NCBI RefSeq assembly: GCF_001592755.1
Contig: NZ_LUKF01000017.1
Coordinates: 186,001 to 250,000, forward strand
Source: Bdellovibrio bacteriovorus
GTDB taxonomy: Bacteria > Bdellovibrionota > Bdellovibrionia > Bdellovibrionales > Bdellovibrionaceae
Direction: 5' to 3'
Length of the DNA: 64,000 nt
Shown here: in pieces, positions 1 through 7,724 of the stretch
Layout of the letters: every line of letters begins with the position of its first letter
How positions within the stretch are numbered: the stretch's first letter is position 1
The notes under the pieces: model-generated
What the model was told of the DNA's origin: nothing
The model's input: only the letters and a program-made list of their open reading frames with translations
The model's database searches: none
Position numbers and translations under genes: made by a program

Positions 1-113
<113 letters not shown>

Positions 114-126
114 TCACCTCAATTAG

Positions 127-155
127 TTGTCAATGCCCCGATACTTTTTTATATT
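127..155 (+). promoter_or_regulatory. sigma70-type promoter for the DUF4097-like gene
   Basis: A TTGTCA box (127-132) and a TATATT box (150-155) are separated by exactly 17 bases. Transcription would start near 162. That leaves a short leader with AGGGAG at 178-183, seven bases before the ATG at 191. The promoter therefore supports 191 as the start and rules out the longer open frame from base 11. Confidence 0.6.
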
Positions 156-190
156 TTAAAGGCAGAGTCAATTTCCCAGGGAGTCAACGC

Positions 191-1171
191 ATGTCAGCGA
201 TCAGTATCATTCTCGCTCATCTTCTTTTTCAGCCGGTTATGGCTGCAACATTTGAAGTTCCCGTCACTGACGGCGATCGTCTGGTCCTCAAAGGATTAGA
301 AGCCCAGGTGCAAGTTGTGGGACAGGGTGGTAATTCCTTGAAAGTATCTGGCGTGGATGAGGCCAGCACCGAGGGCGTATTTGTTGTTACGAAGAAGAAT
401 AATATCATCGAAGTGAAAATGAATGAATACGCTGGCAAAAAGAACTGGTTGAACATCTTGCCTAAGTCCGGCACGCAAATGAGAAAAATTGAAATCTGGG
501 GAGCGGCAGTTCCGACAGAAATTCACTTGCGCGGCGGATCGGTTGTCGCTCAGAAATGGAATAAAGATTTGAAGGTGAGTGTCGCTCAAGGCCGCGTCAG
601 TTCTTTAAATGGCTCAGGTTCGTTGAATATCTATGTGCAAAAGGGCGATGTGAGTGTCTCTGATCATGTGGGGAAGGTGGATGCCGACTCTTACTCGGGC
701 ACGATGGCTCTTAAAAACATTCAGGGCGATGTGAGCGCCAGCCTATTCTCTGGTCAGCTTCAGATTGAAAAAGTGCGTGGCTTCCTCACTTTGGCGACGC
801 AGCAATCTAATAGCAAAATCAATCAGGGCACGGGAACGATTCAGTTTGAAAATGGCCGAGGCGCTTTGAATATTCAAGGATTCCAAGGTCGCATGGAAGG
901 CCAGAACCAAGAAGGTTCCGTGAATGTGACAATGACGCTGGATTCAGAGCTGGATGTGAAAGCCAAGTCGGGCCGCGTGAATGTCCAAGTCCCTGCGTCT
1001 TCAGGAATGAGTTTAAATTTAATGACTGTCGAGGGCGAAATCGTCGTCCCTTCCGAGCTTAAAGTGACTAAATTGAGTGCAGAAAAATCTGTGCGTGGTC
1101 GTCTGCGGGGCGATGCGCAAAGGGGCAGCGTGTTTGTGCGCAGTCAAGATGGAACAATTTCAGTGAAATGA
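191..1171 (+). CDS. exported DUF4097-like beta-strand repeat protein
   Basis: This encodes 326 residues. The first 18 form a signal peptide (hydrophobic run ending VMA, cleavage before ATF). The remainder is a long series of short alternating beta strands rich in Gly, Ser, Val and Asn (for example GRVSSLNGSGSLN and SGTMALKNIQGDV), the pattern of DUF4097-type right-handed beta-helical proteins. No catalytic motif is visible. Such proteins are usually periplasmic or surface-located and of unknown function. The frame stays open upstream to base 11, but the promoter at 127-155 and the Shine-Dalgarno (SD) sequence at 178-183 favour this ATG. A structural or adhesive role is inference. Confidence 0.75.
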   Translation: MSAISIILAHLLFQPVMAATFEVPVTDGDRLVLKGLEAQVQVVGQGGNSLKVSGVDEASTEGVFVVTKKNNIIEVKMNEYAGKKNWLNILPKSGTQMRKIEIWGAAVPTEIHLRGGSVVAQKWNKDLKVSVAQGRVSSLNGSGSLNIYVQKGDVSVSDHVGKVDADSYSGTMALKNIQGDVSASLFSGQLQIEKVRGFLTLATQQSNSKINQGTGTIQFENGRGALNIQGFQGRMEGQNQEGSVNVTMTLDSELDVKAKSGRVNVQVPASSGMSLNLMTVEGEIVVPSELKVTKLSAEKSVRGRLRGDAQRGSVFVRSQDGTISVK

Positions 1172-1215
1172 GTTGACGCCCCTCTTGAAATGCTTCACAC
1201 ATGAAAGATCATTTT

Positions 1216-1321
1216 AAGAGCGCGTAACAAAATGGCCGGGGCCTTTGTTGCTCGTCGTCGACGTACGAGGGTGTACGCCTTCCTCCTCGCGCCGCGGCCC
1301 GACCCTTTTGTTACACGCTCT
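1216..1321. repeat. large dyad repeat upstream of the Lys/Ala-rich gene
   Basis: The left arm at 1217-1232 (AGAGCGCGTAACAAAA) and the right arm at 1306-1321 are inverted repeats with one mismatch in 16. The apex contains CGTAC (1262-1266) and GTACG (1273-1277). The interior is GC-rich with GGCCGGGGCC. It lies between two genes and resembles the dyad at 2270-2393 on the other side of the gene at 1344. It could be an mRNA-stabilising or terminating hairpin, or a small mobile palindromic element. Confidence 0.65.
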
Positions 1322-1343
1322 AAAGCACTATCTAGGTAGAATT

Positions 1344-2264
1344 ATGGCAAAAATCGTTAAAAAGAAGCCCGCGGCAAAACCTGCTGCAAAATCTGCTAAA
1401 AAAGCGCCTGCGAAAGCGGCCGCAAAACCTGCTCCTAAAAAAGCGGCACCTAAGGCTGTGGTAAAGAAAAAGGCTGATAAAGCTCCGGCAAAACCGGTAG
1501 CAAAAAAGCCTGAAGTAAAGAAAAAGCCCGAAGTGAAAGCAGCTCCTGCGAAGGCCGCTGCGAAACCTGCTAAGGAAAAGGAAGTCAAAGAGACAAAAGT
1601 CGCTGAGGCTAAGAAGCAAGATAAAAAGGCTGCCACTCCGCAACCTGCTGCTGAAAAACCTGCGAAGAAGGATGCGAAAGCTCCTGCGGCTGCAAAAAAA
1701 GGTAAAGGCAAAAAGGAAAAAGAGAAGGAAGAGTCCGATCTTGATGACGACTTTATTGCCGATGACGATTTGATGGGCGATGAAATCGGCGAGTACGAAG
1801 AAGAACTGAAAGCCGTTGAAGAGTCTGACGAAGACGTCGAAGAAGAAGAAGAATGGTCGGGCGAAGAAAAGCCAAAAACAGACGAAGAGATCATTCTGAC
1901 AGACGCCGAAGGCAATCGTTATTGCCGCGCGCGTGACTGCGATCAAATCGCAGCCGTAGATGCTTATTGCCGTTACCACTATCTTCTTTTCTGGAAGAAG
2001 ATCCAAGTTCGTAAGAAGATCTTGGCTGATGGTAAATTGGAGCGTTACGTGGAAGAATTGACTTCCCGTTATCCAGATAAATTCTTAGAAATGATCCGCC
2101 GTGATTTGCGCACGGAAAAAGACTTCTTGGCTGCTATTCAGGAGCTTGAGATCGATGAGTCGGCTCAGGATAATGAGTTTGAAGAGGATACAAGTGCCTA
2201 CATCGAAGAAGTTCGCGGCATGGGTGATAACGGAACTCCGGGCGTAGAAGACGACGAGTACTAG
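1344..2264 (+). CDS. histone-like Lys/Ala/Pro-rich protein with zinc knuckle
   Basis: This encodes 306 residues in four segments. Residues 1-125 are a Lys/Ala/Pro-rich tail like histone H1 or HctB proteins. Residues 129-182 are extremely acidic. Residues 190-215 hold a cysteine motif, C194-x4-C199-x9-C209-x2-H212, likely to bind zinc. Residues 216-270 are charged and helical. The frame is open from 1245, but that stretch crosses the upstream dyad; the ATG at 1344 starts at MAKIVKKK. Nucleic-acid binding or nucleoid compaction is the natural inference from the basic tail, which would suit a predator with condensed attack-phase DNA, but it is not shown. The same cysteine spacing occurs in the small protein at 31601-31822. 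Confidence 0.8.
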   Translation: MAKIVKKKPAAKPAAKSAKKAPAKAAAKPAPKKAAPKAVVKKKADKAPAKPVAKKPEVKKKPEVKAAPAKAAAKPAKEKEVKETKVAEAKKQDKKAATPQPAAEKPAKKDAKAPAAAKKGKGKKEKEKEESDLDDDFIADDDLMGDEIGEYEEELKAVEESDEDVEEEEEWSGEEKPKTDEEIILTDAEGNRYCRARDCDQIAAVDAYCRYHYLLFWKKIQVRKKILADGKLERYVEELTSRYPDKFLEMIRRDLRTEKDFLAAIQELEIDESAQDNEFEEDTSAYIEEVRGMGDNGTPGVEDDEY

Positions 2265-2269
2265 TTACC

Positions 2270-2393
2270 GCGAGCGGTGAAAAACGCCCATTCGACTGCG
2301 TTGGTCGGGCGGGCGTCTCCCTGAGGCGTACAGGCGTACGCCTCAGTCGCTTCCTTCCTCCCGCCTTGCGCCTGGGCATTTTTGACCGCTCGC
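2270..2393. repeat. large dyad repeat downstream of the Lys/Ala-rich gene
   Basis: The arms at 2270-2290 and 2373-2393 are inverted repeats matching at 19 of 21 positions (GCGAGCGG outer core). The apex is a perfect 10-bp stem, TGAGGCGTAC (2322-2331) with GTACGCCTCA (2336-2345) around a four-base loop. The structure starts six bases after the stop codon, so it may also terminate or protect the transcript. It shares the CGTAC/GTACG apex and a TTCCTCC-containing right side with the dyad at 1216-1321. Confidence 0.65.
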
Positions 2394-2748
2394 TCTTTCT
2401 GGGTGTCCACGGTTTTTCGCTTGCTCCTTTGGAGCTCGCTTCTTTAGGTCTCTCTCTAAATTTAGCTTTTATAAAATTAGGTTTTCTTTTCTTGGGATTT
2501 TTAGTCTTTCATTTCTTATGTTTCTGATGCTTTGCTTCAGTTTTGTTGGAGGGTGGTTGGGGGCTTGGAATTGTTTGGGAATGGTTAGGATTGGTGTTTG
2601 CTGTTGCGTTAAAGCTGCTGGTGCGGACTTTTTTCATTGCAATAGGGAAATCTGATCTGTAGGACTAACCGAAATTGTTCAAATATATGTCAGAGATGGG
2701 TCTGATGTTTCTACCTGCCACCGTAAGGGCAGACTATTTGGAGGGGAA
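2394..2748. other. intergenic region, strongly G/T-biased
   Basis: I see no credible gene in this stretch. Between about 2546 and 2610 the plus strand is almost free of C and rich in GG, GGG and GGGGG runs, which could form a two-tier G-quadruplex. The SD for the next gene, GGAGGGG, lies at 2740-2746. Confidence 0.5.
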
Positions 2749-3228
2749 ATGTTTAAGAGCGTGGCTCTTTTAGCAGTCGTGGTTTTGTGTTCAACTGTTT
2801 CTCATGCGAATGGGAATTTTCCAAAGGGGCCGGACGCAAATCTAACTCCGGGGGCTCTTTGTTCAAGAGCGGATTCTTACAGATATCCAGAGCATATTAA
2901 ATATTGCGAGCGTGATGTCTCTTCTTCTCAGAAAGCCGCTATCTTCCAAAAGTACGATCAGATTGGTTACCGTACGCGCTCTATGAAGCGTCAGGCGTTC
3001 AAGATTGATCATTACATCCCACTTTGTGCGGGTGGTTCGAACTCTCCACAAAATCTTTGGCCTCAGCATGAAAGCGTTTATCAAATCACAGATCAGTTGG
3101 AAGCTTTGGTTTGTGAAAAGATGGCAGCAGGTCGCTTGAAACAGAAAGAAGCTGTTGAGTTGATCATGCAAGCTAAGAATCACTTGGATGAAGTTCCAGA
3201 GATTCAAAAATACGTAAACTCTCTTTAG
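2749..3228 (+). CDS. secreted HNH-type endonuclease
   Basis: This encodes 159 residues. Residues 1-20 are a signal peptide (hydrophobic, ending SHA). The core has the HNH arrangement: D87-H88 in KIDHYIPLC, a GG turn, then N102 in QNLWPQH. Several cysteines (C38, C53, C93, C122) could form disulphides after export. The family cuts nucleic acids using a metal bound by the HNH fold. A secreted nuclease suits digestion of prey DNA in a predator, but that role is inferred. The start is fixed by the strong SD GGAGGGG just upstream. A terminator follows at 3259-3287. Confidence 0.75.
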   Translation: MFKSVALLAVVVLCSTVSHANGNFPKGPDANLTPGALCSRADSYRYPEHIKYCERDVSSSQKAAIFQKYDQIGYRTRSMKRQAFKIDHYIPLCAGGSNSPQNLWPQHESVYQITDQLEALVCEKMAAGRLKQKEAVELIMQAKNHLDEVPEIQKYVNSL

Positions 3229-3258
3229 TTCTAAAATTCAATCTCTCTTCGAGGGGTG

Positions 3259-3287
3259 CCCATGTCGTAAAAAGCATGGGTTTTTTT
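3259..3287 (+). terminator. rho-independent terminator
   Basis: CCCATG (3259-3264) pairs with CATGGG (3275-3280) and is followed directly by seven T residues. It lies 30 bases after the stop of the HNH gene. Confidence 0.75.
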
Positions 3288-3324
3288 ATGCCTAAAATTC
3301 GCGGCTTCTGTTAGTTTCTTGAGT

Positions 3325-3984
3325 ATGAAAAGTCTTTTGGTTATTCAGCACGAAGCAGACACCCCACCGGGCACCACTTTAGAGTGGGCCGCGCTTCGAG
3401 GTTACACCGTTCATCACTGGGCGCCAGGAACGGACGCGCCACCCGTAAAAACAGATTTTGATCTGGTCGTTATTTGTGGTGGCTCTATGGATACTTTTGA
3501 GGAAGAAAAACATCCTTGGTTGGTTGTTGAAAAGGAATTCATTCGTAAACTTGTGAAAAATAACACCAAGATCTTTGGTTTGTGTCTTGGATCTCAACTT
3601 CTAGCAGAAATACTAGGGGGCTCCGTTCATCAACATCATGGGTGGGAGATTGGTTTTGTGCCTGTGAAAACTCGTGATGCCTCGACGTTACAAGCTTTTC
3701 ATTGGCATCGTTATACTTTTGAACTTCCCCCAGGTGCAGAGCTTCTTTGTGAAGGAAGCTTTTGTAAAAATCAGGCTTTCACTTTCGGCAAAAATATTAT
3801 GGCCACCCAGTTTCATCCCGAAACCACCGAGCAGTGGATTCGCGAATGTGCGGAAGAAGTGGCTCTGAATAAAAAGGCTTATACGGGGCTTGTTCAATCT
3901 GAAAAGGACATGCTGGCAAGTCTTCCTTTACAAAAGGATTTAAAACACTGGTACTTTGATCAACTGGATCAGCTGGTAAAATAA
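3325..3984 (+). CDS. class I glutamine amidotransferase-like protein
   Basis: This encodes 219 residues and has the complete GATase class I triad. C87 lies in the nucleophile elbow GLCLGSQ; H164 and E166 lie in TQFHPETTE. It most resembles stand-alone GMP-synthase-like amidotransferases (COG0518 type), which hydrolyse glutamine or gamma-glutamyl compounds; the ammonia acceptor cannot be told. A TTG at 3319 would add two residues, but the ATG at 3325 is preferred. No strong SD is visible. The protein looks cytoplasmic. It converges with the gene at 4038 and shares a terminator with it. This is a different gene from guaA at 13937. Confidence 0.8.
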   Translation: MKSLLVIQHEADTPPGTTLEWAALRGYTVHHWAPGTDAPPVKTDFDLVVICGGSMDTFEEEKHPWLVVEKEFIRKLVKNNTKIFGLCLGSQLLAEILGGSVHQHHGWEIGFVPVKTRDASTLQAFHWHRYTFELPPGAELLCEGSFCKNQAFTFGKNIMATQFHPETTEQWIRECAEEVALNKKAYTGLVQSEKDMLASLPLQKDLKHWYFDQLDQLVK

Positions 3985-3987
3985 AAA

Positions 3988-4010
3988 AAGGGCTTCATTC
4001 GAAAGCCCTT
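3988..4010. terminator. bidirectional terminator between convergent genes
   Basis: AAGGGCTT (3988-3995) pairs perfectly with AAGCCCTT (4003-4010). The A-run at 3982-3989 gives a U-run for minus-strand transcripts. It sits between the stops at 3984 (+) and 4038 (-). Confidence 0.75.
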
Positions 4011-4037
4011 TCATAACGTTCTCAAAAAAAAATTAAT

Positions 4038-5342
4038 TTAAATAGCTAGCAAAGTGCGACTGCAAGAGCGGATCATCAAGTTGTCACGCTGAAGCCCTTT
4101 TTCTGAAAGCTCCAGGAATCGTTTTGCAGTTTCGTCGCTCATGATGTAGCTCTTATTTAAATAAAGTCCATTGCGTGAAACATGGGGCTTGCTTGAGTTC
4201 AGTTGAACACCGGTTTGACGAGCAAACTCCTTTTCGAATTCTTTGAAGAAATCCAAACCCCAACCATTATAGTTGTTTTTAGTAACTTTCTTTGCGTCTA
4301 TATCCATCCAAGAAGGTGCTGTGTTTCCGTGTAAGATTCCCACGGATACGGACATGTATCCCTTAAGGAGGTTCGACTGCTCCCAAGCTTTTGTGATGTC
4401 TGTGCGTTTTACAGCTTCGAAAAACTCGTTTGAAAGATATGTGTCGCCGAAATCACGCAAAACGATTTTACCTGTTGGGCGGTTTTTCGCATCCAGCTCC
4501 ACCAAGAAGTTTTGAGAGTGTGGGGAGTCATACGTCATGCCAGTGAGGGCATAAAATTCTGCCAATGCGCGGGCGAGCGGTTTGTTATAATGTTCGTTCC
4601 AATAAGCCGCGGGGTCTTTAGATCCGTTGGCCTTCGCAAGATCTCTTCCTAAATCTTCGTGCATAATAGAAAAGCCTGGAACATAACGTTTCCCCGATTT
4701 TTTCACCTCTTCATAAGAGCGGATGATCATGCCTTGGTCGATTTCTTTAATACCGAAGGCCATCGGCTCATCAAGCAGTACTATGTGTTCTAGTTTGGGT
4801 TGACCTTTTAATTGTTTATCCACGAAGTCGGTCATCAGACGAATCTGTTTTCCATCATCCCAGGTCTGTTGTTTGTCTCTCCAGTTGCCGCCGGTGCGGT
4901 CCGTAGAAACTTTTACTGAAAACTCAGCTCCTGACTTAGGGTCCACGGCAATATAACTCCGTGAAGCTGTCATGTAGCCGACGAAATGCTTTTTACGTAC
5001 GGGCTCAATGCCGTTCTTTTTAAGGAAGTCTTCAACTTGCAAATACCATTTTGTATCTTCGGGATTAATCACCCAACGGACAAACTTTTCACCGTCTCTT
5101 TCAAAGATAAGAGAACTGACAAATTCAGGATTTGAACGAAGGGCTACGTCGGCTTCAATAAGTTTCAAAGGAATCTCATAATGTTCTAGACGCGTGAATC
5201 CGCTATCGCGAGTGGCTACCGCATTGGAATGAGTTTCCATGCGAACCAGGGCGTGCATCTCTTTACTGATGGCCCAGGAAAGGTGAGATGAAAAAATACT
5301 AGCGATTACCAGCGAATTTTTCGCCGCCTTCAAAATAGACAT
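4038..5342 (-). CDS. exported protein with IucA/IucC-like motifs
   Basis: This encodes 434 residues with a signal peptide (about residues 1-24, ending LSWA). Motifs recall NRPS-independent siderophore synthetases (IucA/IucC family): a basic stretch with SVKVSTDRT at 142-150 like the family's nucleotide-binding segment, SPHSQNFLVEL at 273-283 like the HGQN motif, and VLRDFGD at 294-300 like the RD motif. Those enzymes are cytosolic and longer, so an exported relative would be odd and may not be a ligase at all. I cannot assign a function; the resemblance is by eye. The RBS AGGAGTT lies just upstream, and a palindrome at 5463-5477 lies about 120 bp upstream. Confidence 0.7.
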   Translation of the reverse strand: MSILKAAKNSLVIASIFSSHLSWAISKEMHALVRMETHSNAVATRDSGFTRLEHYEIPLKLIEADVALRSNPEFVSSLIFERDGEKFVRWVINPEDTKWYLQVEDFLKKNGIEPVRKKHFVGYMTASRSYIAVDPKSGAEFSVKVSTDRTGGNWRDKQQTWDDGKQIRLMTDFVDKQLKGQPKLEHIVLLDEPMAFGIKEIDQGMIIRSYEEVKKSGKRYVPGFSIMHEDLGRDLAKANGSKDPAAYWNEHYNKPLARALAEFYALTGMTYDSPHSQNFLVELDAKNRPTGKIVLRDFGDTYLSNEFFEAVKRTDITKAWEQSNLLKGYMSVSVGILHGNTAPSWMDIDAKKVTKNNYNGWGLDFFKEFEKEFARQTGVQLNSSKPHVSRNGLYLNKSYIMSDETAKRFLELSEKGLQRDNLMIRSCSRTLLAI

Positions 5343-5462
5343 CCGGAACTCCTCTTTGACGAAGTTTCCTTTTTCAAAGGGAATGCCAATTTTTCGAGAG
5401 GGGAATTGCGATTGTGGTGCAAGCGTACTGGCAAATTGATCGACAAGTGTTGAGAAGACAGT

Positions 5463-5477
5463 ATCTCAAAATGAGAT
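5463..5477. promoter_or_regulatory. 15-bp palindrome, copy 1
   Basis: ATCTCAAAATGAGAT is a perfect dyad (ATCTCA, three-base centre, TGAGAT). The identical 15-mer occurs at 31939-31953. Both copies lie about 120 bp upstream of a minus-strand start codon (5342 here, 31822 there), which suggests a regulator binding site. Confidence 0.45.
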
Positions 5478-5617
5478 TACCAAAAAACCTCGTTAAACTA
5501 AGAACTTACTAGAAGTTTCTTCGCTTATTCAAAGACTCTCACGGAACGCAGACTCCGTTCAAATGTTCGCGACGTTTTGGCTCGAAACCGTTTTGTTGAG
5601 CCTGAGTAAAATTGCGA

Positions 5618-6256
5618 TTAGTGAAGATCACCTTTCTTTTTCTTACCACCGCCAAACATGCGGGGGCCACGATCTTCGGATTCATCATCCTCTTCTTCAT
5701 CGTCTTCATAGTCTTCATCTTCAGAAAACTCTTCGTCGTCACGCGGCGGGGAGAGTTCTTCACTTTGTTCTGCACGAGAAAGCGCGTCTTCATCTGATTC
5801 TTCCGCGTCGTTATAAAGTGTTTCGTCATCGACACCCAGAAGTTTGTTCGCTTCCGCTTCTAAGGAGGAATTCTCGGTCGTGAATTGTAGATAAAGTTTT
5901 TTGCCTTGGAAGGGGAACTCTTTCCATGTGTAAGGGAAGTCCACTTCACCGTCGTTTTCTAGATACTCCATCATCATGCTTGCGGCTGCGTCCACGCAGT
6001 TATGAATGCGTTGAACCGCGTCTTGTTGATCCTGAGAGTAATTCATAGAAACTTCGAAATTAGCCTGGGCCAAGCGTCCTTTTTCTAGGTATCCGACGCG
6101 CAGCAGAATTTCTTCAGGGTAAATACGGCCTTCAATCACAAGGTCGCCATTGTCGAGATATTGGGCGAAGTTTTCGGTGAAAACGGCCTGAATCTGATCT
6201 GAGTACTCTTTCGGAAACGCCGTCCATTTTTTTGAGCTTTTGAGTCTTGGATTCAT
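5618..6256 (-). CDS. conserved-looking hypothetical protein with acidic tail
   Basis: This encodes 212 residues with no signal peptide or membrane segment. Residues 1-135 look like a compact alpha/beta domain (FPKEYSDQIQAVFTENFAQYL, then a DLVIEGRIYPEEILLRVGY strand region). Residues 140-200 are an acidic linker rich in Asp, Glu and Ser. The C-terminus has a Gly/Lys patch (GGGKKKKGD). Acidic tails of this kind recur in this genome (genes at 1344 and 38777). I do not recognise the family. It lies divergently from miaB. Confidence 0.65.
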   Translation of the reverse strand: MNPRLKSSKKWTAFPKEYSDQIQAVFTENFAQYLDNGDLVIEGRIYPEEILLRVGYLEKGRLAQANFEVSMNYSQDQQDAVQRIHNCVDAAASMMMEYLENDGEVDFPYTWKEFPFQGKKLYLQFTTENSSLEAEANKLLGVDDETLYNDAEESDEDALSRAEQSEELSPPRDDEEFSEDEDYEDDEEEDDESEDRGPRMFGGGKKKKGDLH

Positions 6257-6298
6257 AGGGACCTCTGAGTCTGCCGGGCGTTTTTTGCGTCGGGCATT

Positions 6299-6327
6299 TT
6301 GACAAATTTAAGACGCTCCTCTATAAC
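6299..6327 (+). promoter_or_regulatory. strong sigma70-type promoter of miaB
   Basis: TTGACA (6299-6304), a 17-base spacer and TATAAC (6322-6327) give a near-consensus promoter. The expected start of transcription is near 6334. That places the ATG at 6340 almost at the RNA 5' end and leaves AAGAGG (6347-6352) as the SD for the GTG at 6361. Confidence 0.7.
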
Positions 6328-6360
6328 TCACTTTCTTTAATGACACAAGAGGTAAGAACC

Positions 6361-7722
6361 GTGGAAAACACTTCGCAAAACCCTGAAAGCCTTCAGCAAA
6401 ATAACGATATCGGTCAGGGCCGTGGTGTTTATATTTCTACCTACGGCTGCCAAATGAACGTCAACGACACCGAACGTATGTACTCTCTTTTAGAGATGCA
6501 AAACTTCACTCCGGTTGAAAAACCCGAAGACGCGTCTTTGATCATCATCAATTCTTGCAGCGTGCGTGAAAAGCCCGTGCACAAAGTTTATTCTGAAGTG
6601 GGCACTTTCAGAAAAATGAAAGAGAAAAACCCGAACCTGCGTATTGGTGTCGGTGGTTGCGTTGGTCAGCAAGAAAAAGACAACTTGATTAAGAACCAGC
6701 CGATGATTGATTTCGTATTCGGTACGGATCAAATCGACAATCTTCCTAACTTGGTGGCGAGAACTTACGAAGGTGAAAAGAAAATCATCAATGCGAAGTT
6801 TGAACACCGCGCGCCTTATCACATCGAGACCATGGTTCGTAATCCGGGTGTCGCGACATTTGTGAACATCACAAAAGGTTGCGATAATTTCTGTACGTTC
6901 TGCGTAGTACCTTACACTCGCGGTCGTGAGAAATCTCGTCCACTCCAACACATTTTGACGGACATTCGCCACTTGGTGAAGCGTGGAGTGAAAGAAGTTA
7001 CTCTTCTTGGACAAAACGTAAACTCCTACAAAGCCGAAGAGGGCTTGGACTTTGCCGATTTGATGGCGAAGGTAGCGACGGAAACGGATATCGAAAGAAT
7101 TCGTTTCACGACGTCTCATCCTAAAGATTTTAATCAAAAGCTCGCGGACACAATGGCGGCTCACCAAGATAAAATCATGGAGTACATCCATCTTCCATTC
7201 CAAAGCGGAAACTCACGCATCTTAGATCGCATGAATCGCAACTATACGCGTGAACACTACTTAGAAAAAATCGCGATGTTGAAGAAGACCATTCCGAATG
7301 TGGTTTTCTCGACAGACATTATCGTGGGCTTCCCCGGTGAAACAGAGGAAGAATTCCGTGACACGGTGACATTGGTTGAAGAAGTGGGCTTTGAGACGAT
7401 CTTTGCCTTTAAATATTCTCCGCGTCCTTTCACAAAAGCGGCGAAATTTGAAGATCAAGTGGCTGAAGAAGTTAAGACCGAGCGCTTGAATCGCCTGTTT
7501 GATGCTCACGATAAAATGGCTTTTGAACTTGTTAAAAAGTACGAAGGCCAAGTGATGAAAGTTCTTGTTGAAAACGTGGACCGCGAAGACGGAAAGATCC
7601 AAGGTCGCAGCACGGGGAATAAACTTGTGCACTTCTTGGGTAGCAAAGATTTGATCGGTCAAACAGTGAATGTGAAAATCACAAAAGCCTTCCCGGCGGT
7701 ATTCAGAGGAGAGTTAGTTTAA
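6361..7722 (+). CDS. miaB: tRNA 2-methylthio-N6-isopentenyladenosine synthase MiaB
   Basis: This radical SAM methylthiotransferase adds the methylthio group at tRNA A37. The N-terminal UPF0004 domain has its three cluster cysteines (TYGCQMN, NSCSVRE, GGCVGQQ). The radical SAM motif CDNFCTFC follows (C-x3-C-x2-C). A TRAM domain fills the last 60 residues (MKVLVENVDREDGKIQGRS). The length of about 453 residues is normal. I chose the GTG at 6361 because AAGAGG lies eight bases upstream and the promoter leaves almost no leader before the ATG at 6340; translation from 6340 would add seven residues. The DUF151 gene follows after two bases, so they probably share an operon. Confidence 0.95.
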   Translation: MENTSQNPESLQQNNDIGQGRGVYISTYGCQMNVNDTERMYSLLEMQNFTPVEKPEDASLIIINSCSVREKPVHKVYSEVGTFRKMKEKNPNLRIGVGGCVGQQEKDNLIKNQPMIDFVFGTDQIDNLPNLVARTYEGEKKIINAKFEHRAPYHIETMVRNPGVATFVNITKGCDNFCTFCVVPYTRGREKSRPLQHILTDIRHLVKRGVKEVTLLGQNVNSYKAEEGLDFADLMAKVATETDIERIRFTTSHPKDFNQKLADTMAAHQDKIMEYIHLPFQSGNSRILDRMNRNYTREHYLEKIAMLKKTIPNVVFSTDIIVGFPGETEEEFRDTVTLVEEVGFETIFAFKYSPRPFTKAAKFEDQVAEEVKTERLNRLFDAHDKMAFELVKKYEGQVMKVLVENVDREDGKIQGRSTGNKLVHFLGSKDLIGQTVNVKITKAFPAVFRGELV

Positions 7723-7724
7723 AC

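Noticed and set aside
1216-1321. Integron attC-like site (AAC and GTT ends on a folded element)
   Set aside because: The arms pair almost perfectly, the consensus boxes do not fit, no integrase or cassette array is present, and a sister dyad lacks these ends.
1328-2006. Two long minus-strand frames (about 195 and 224 codons) opposite the histone-like gene
   Set aside because: They arise from antisense reading of the Lys/Ala/Glu-rich repeats, giving Ser/Phe/Ala-rich low-complexity translations; no SD and no domain.
5343-5420. Sigma-54 promoter (TTGGCA followed by TTTGAA on the minus strand)
   Set aside because: The GC at -12 is missing and the spacing is off by the GG-N10-GC rule.
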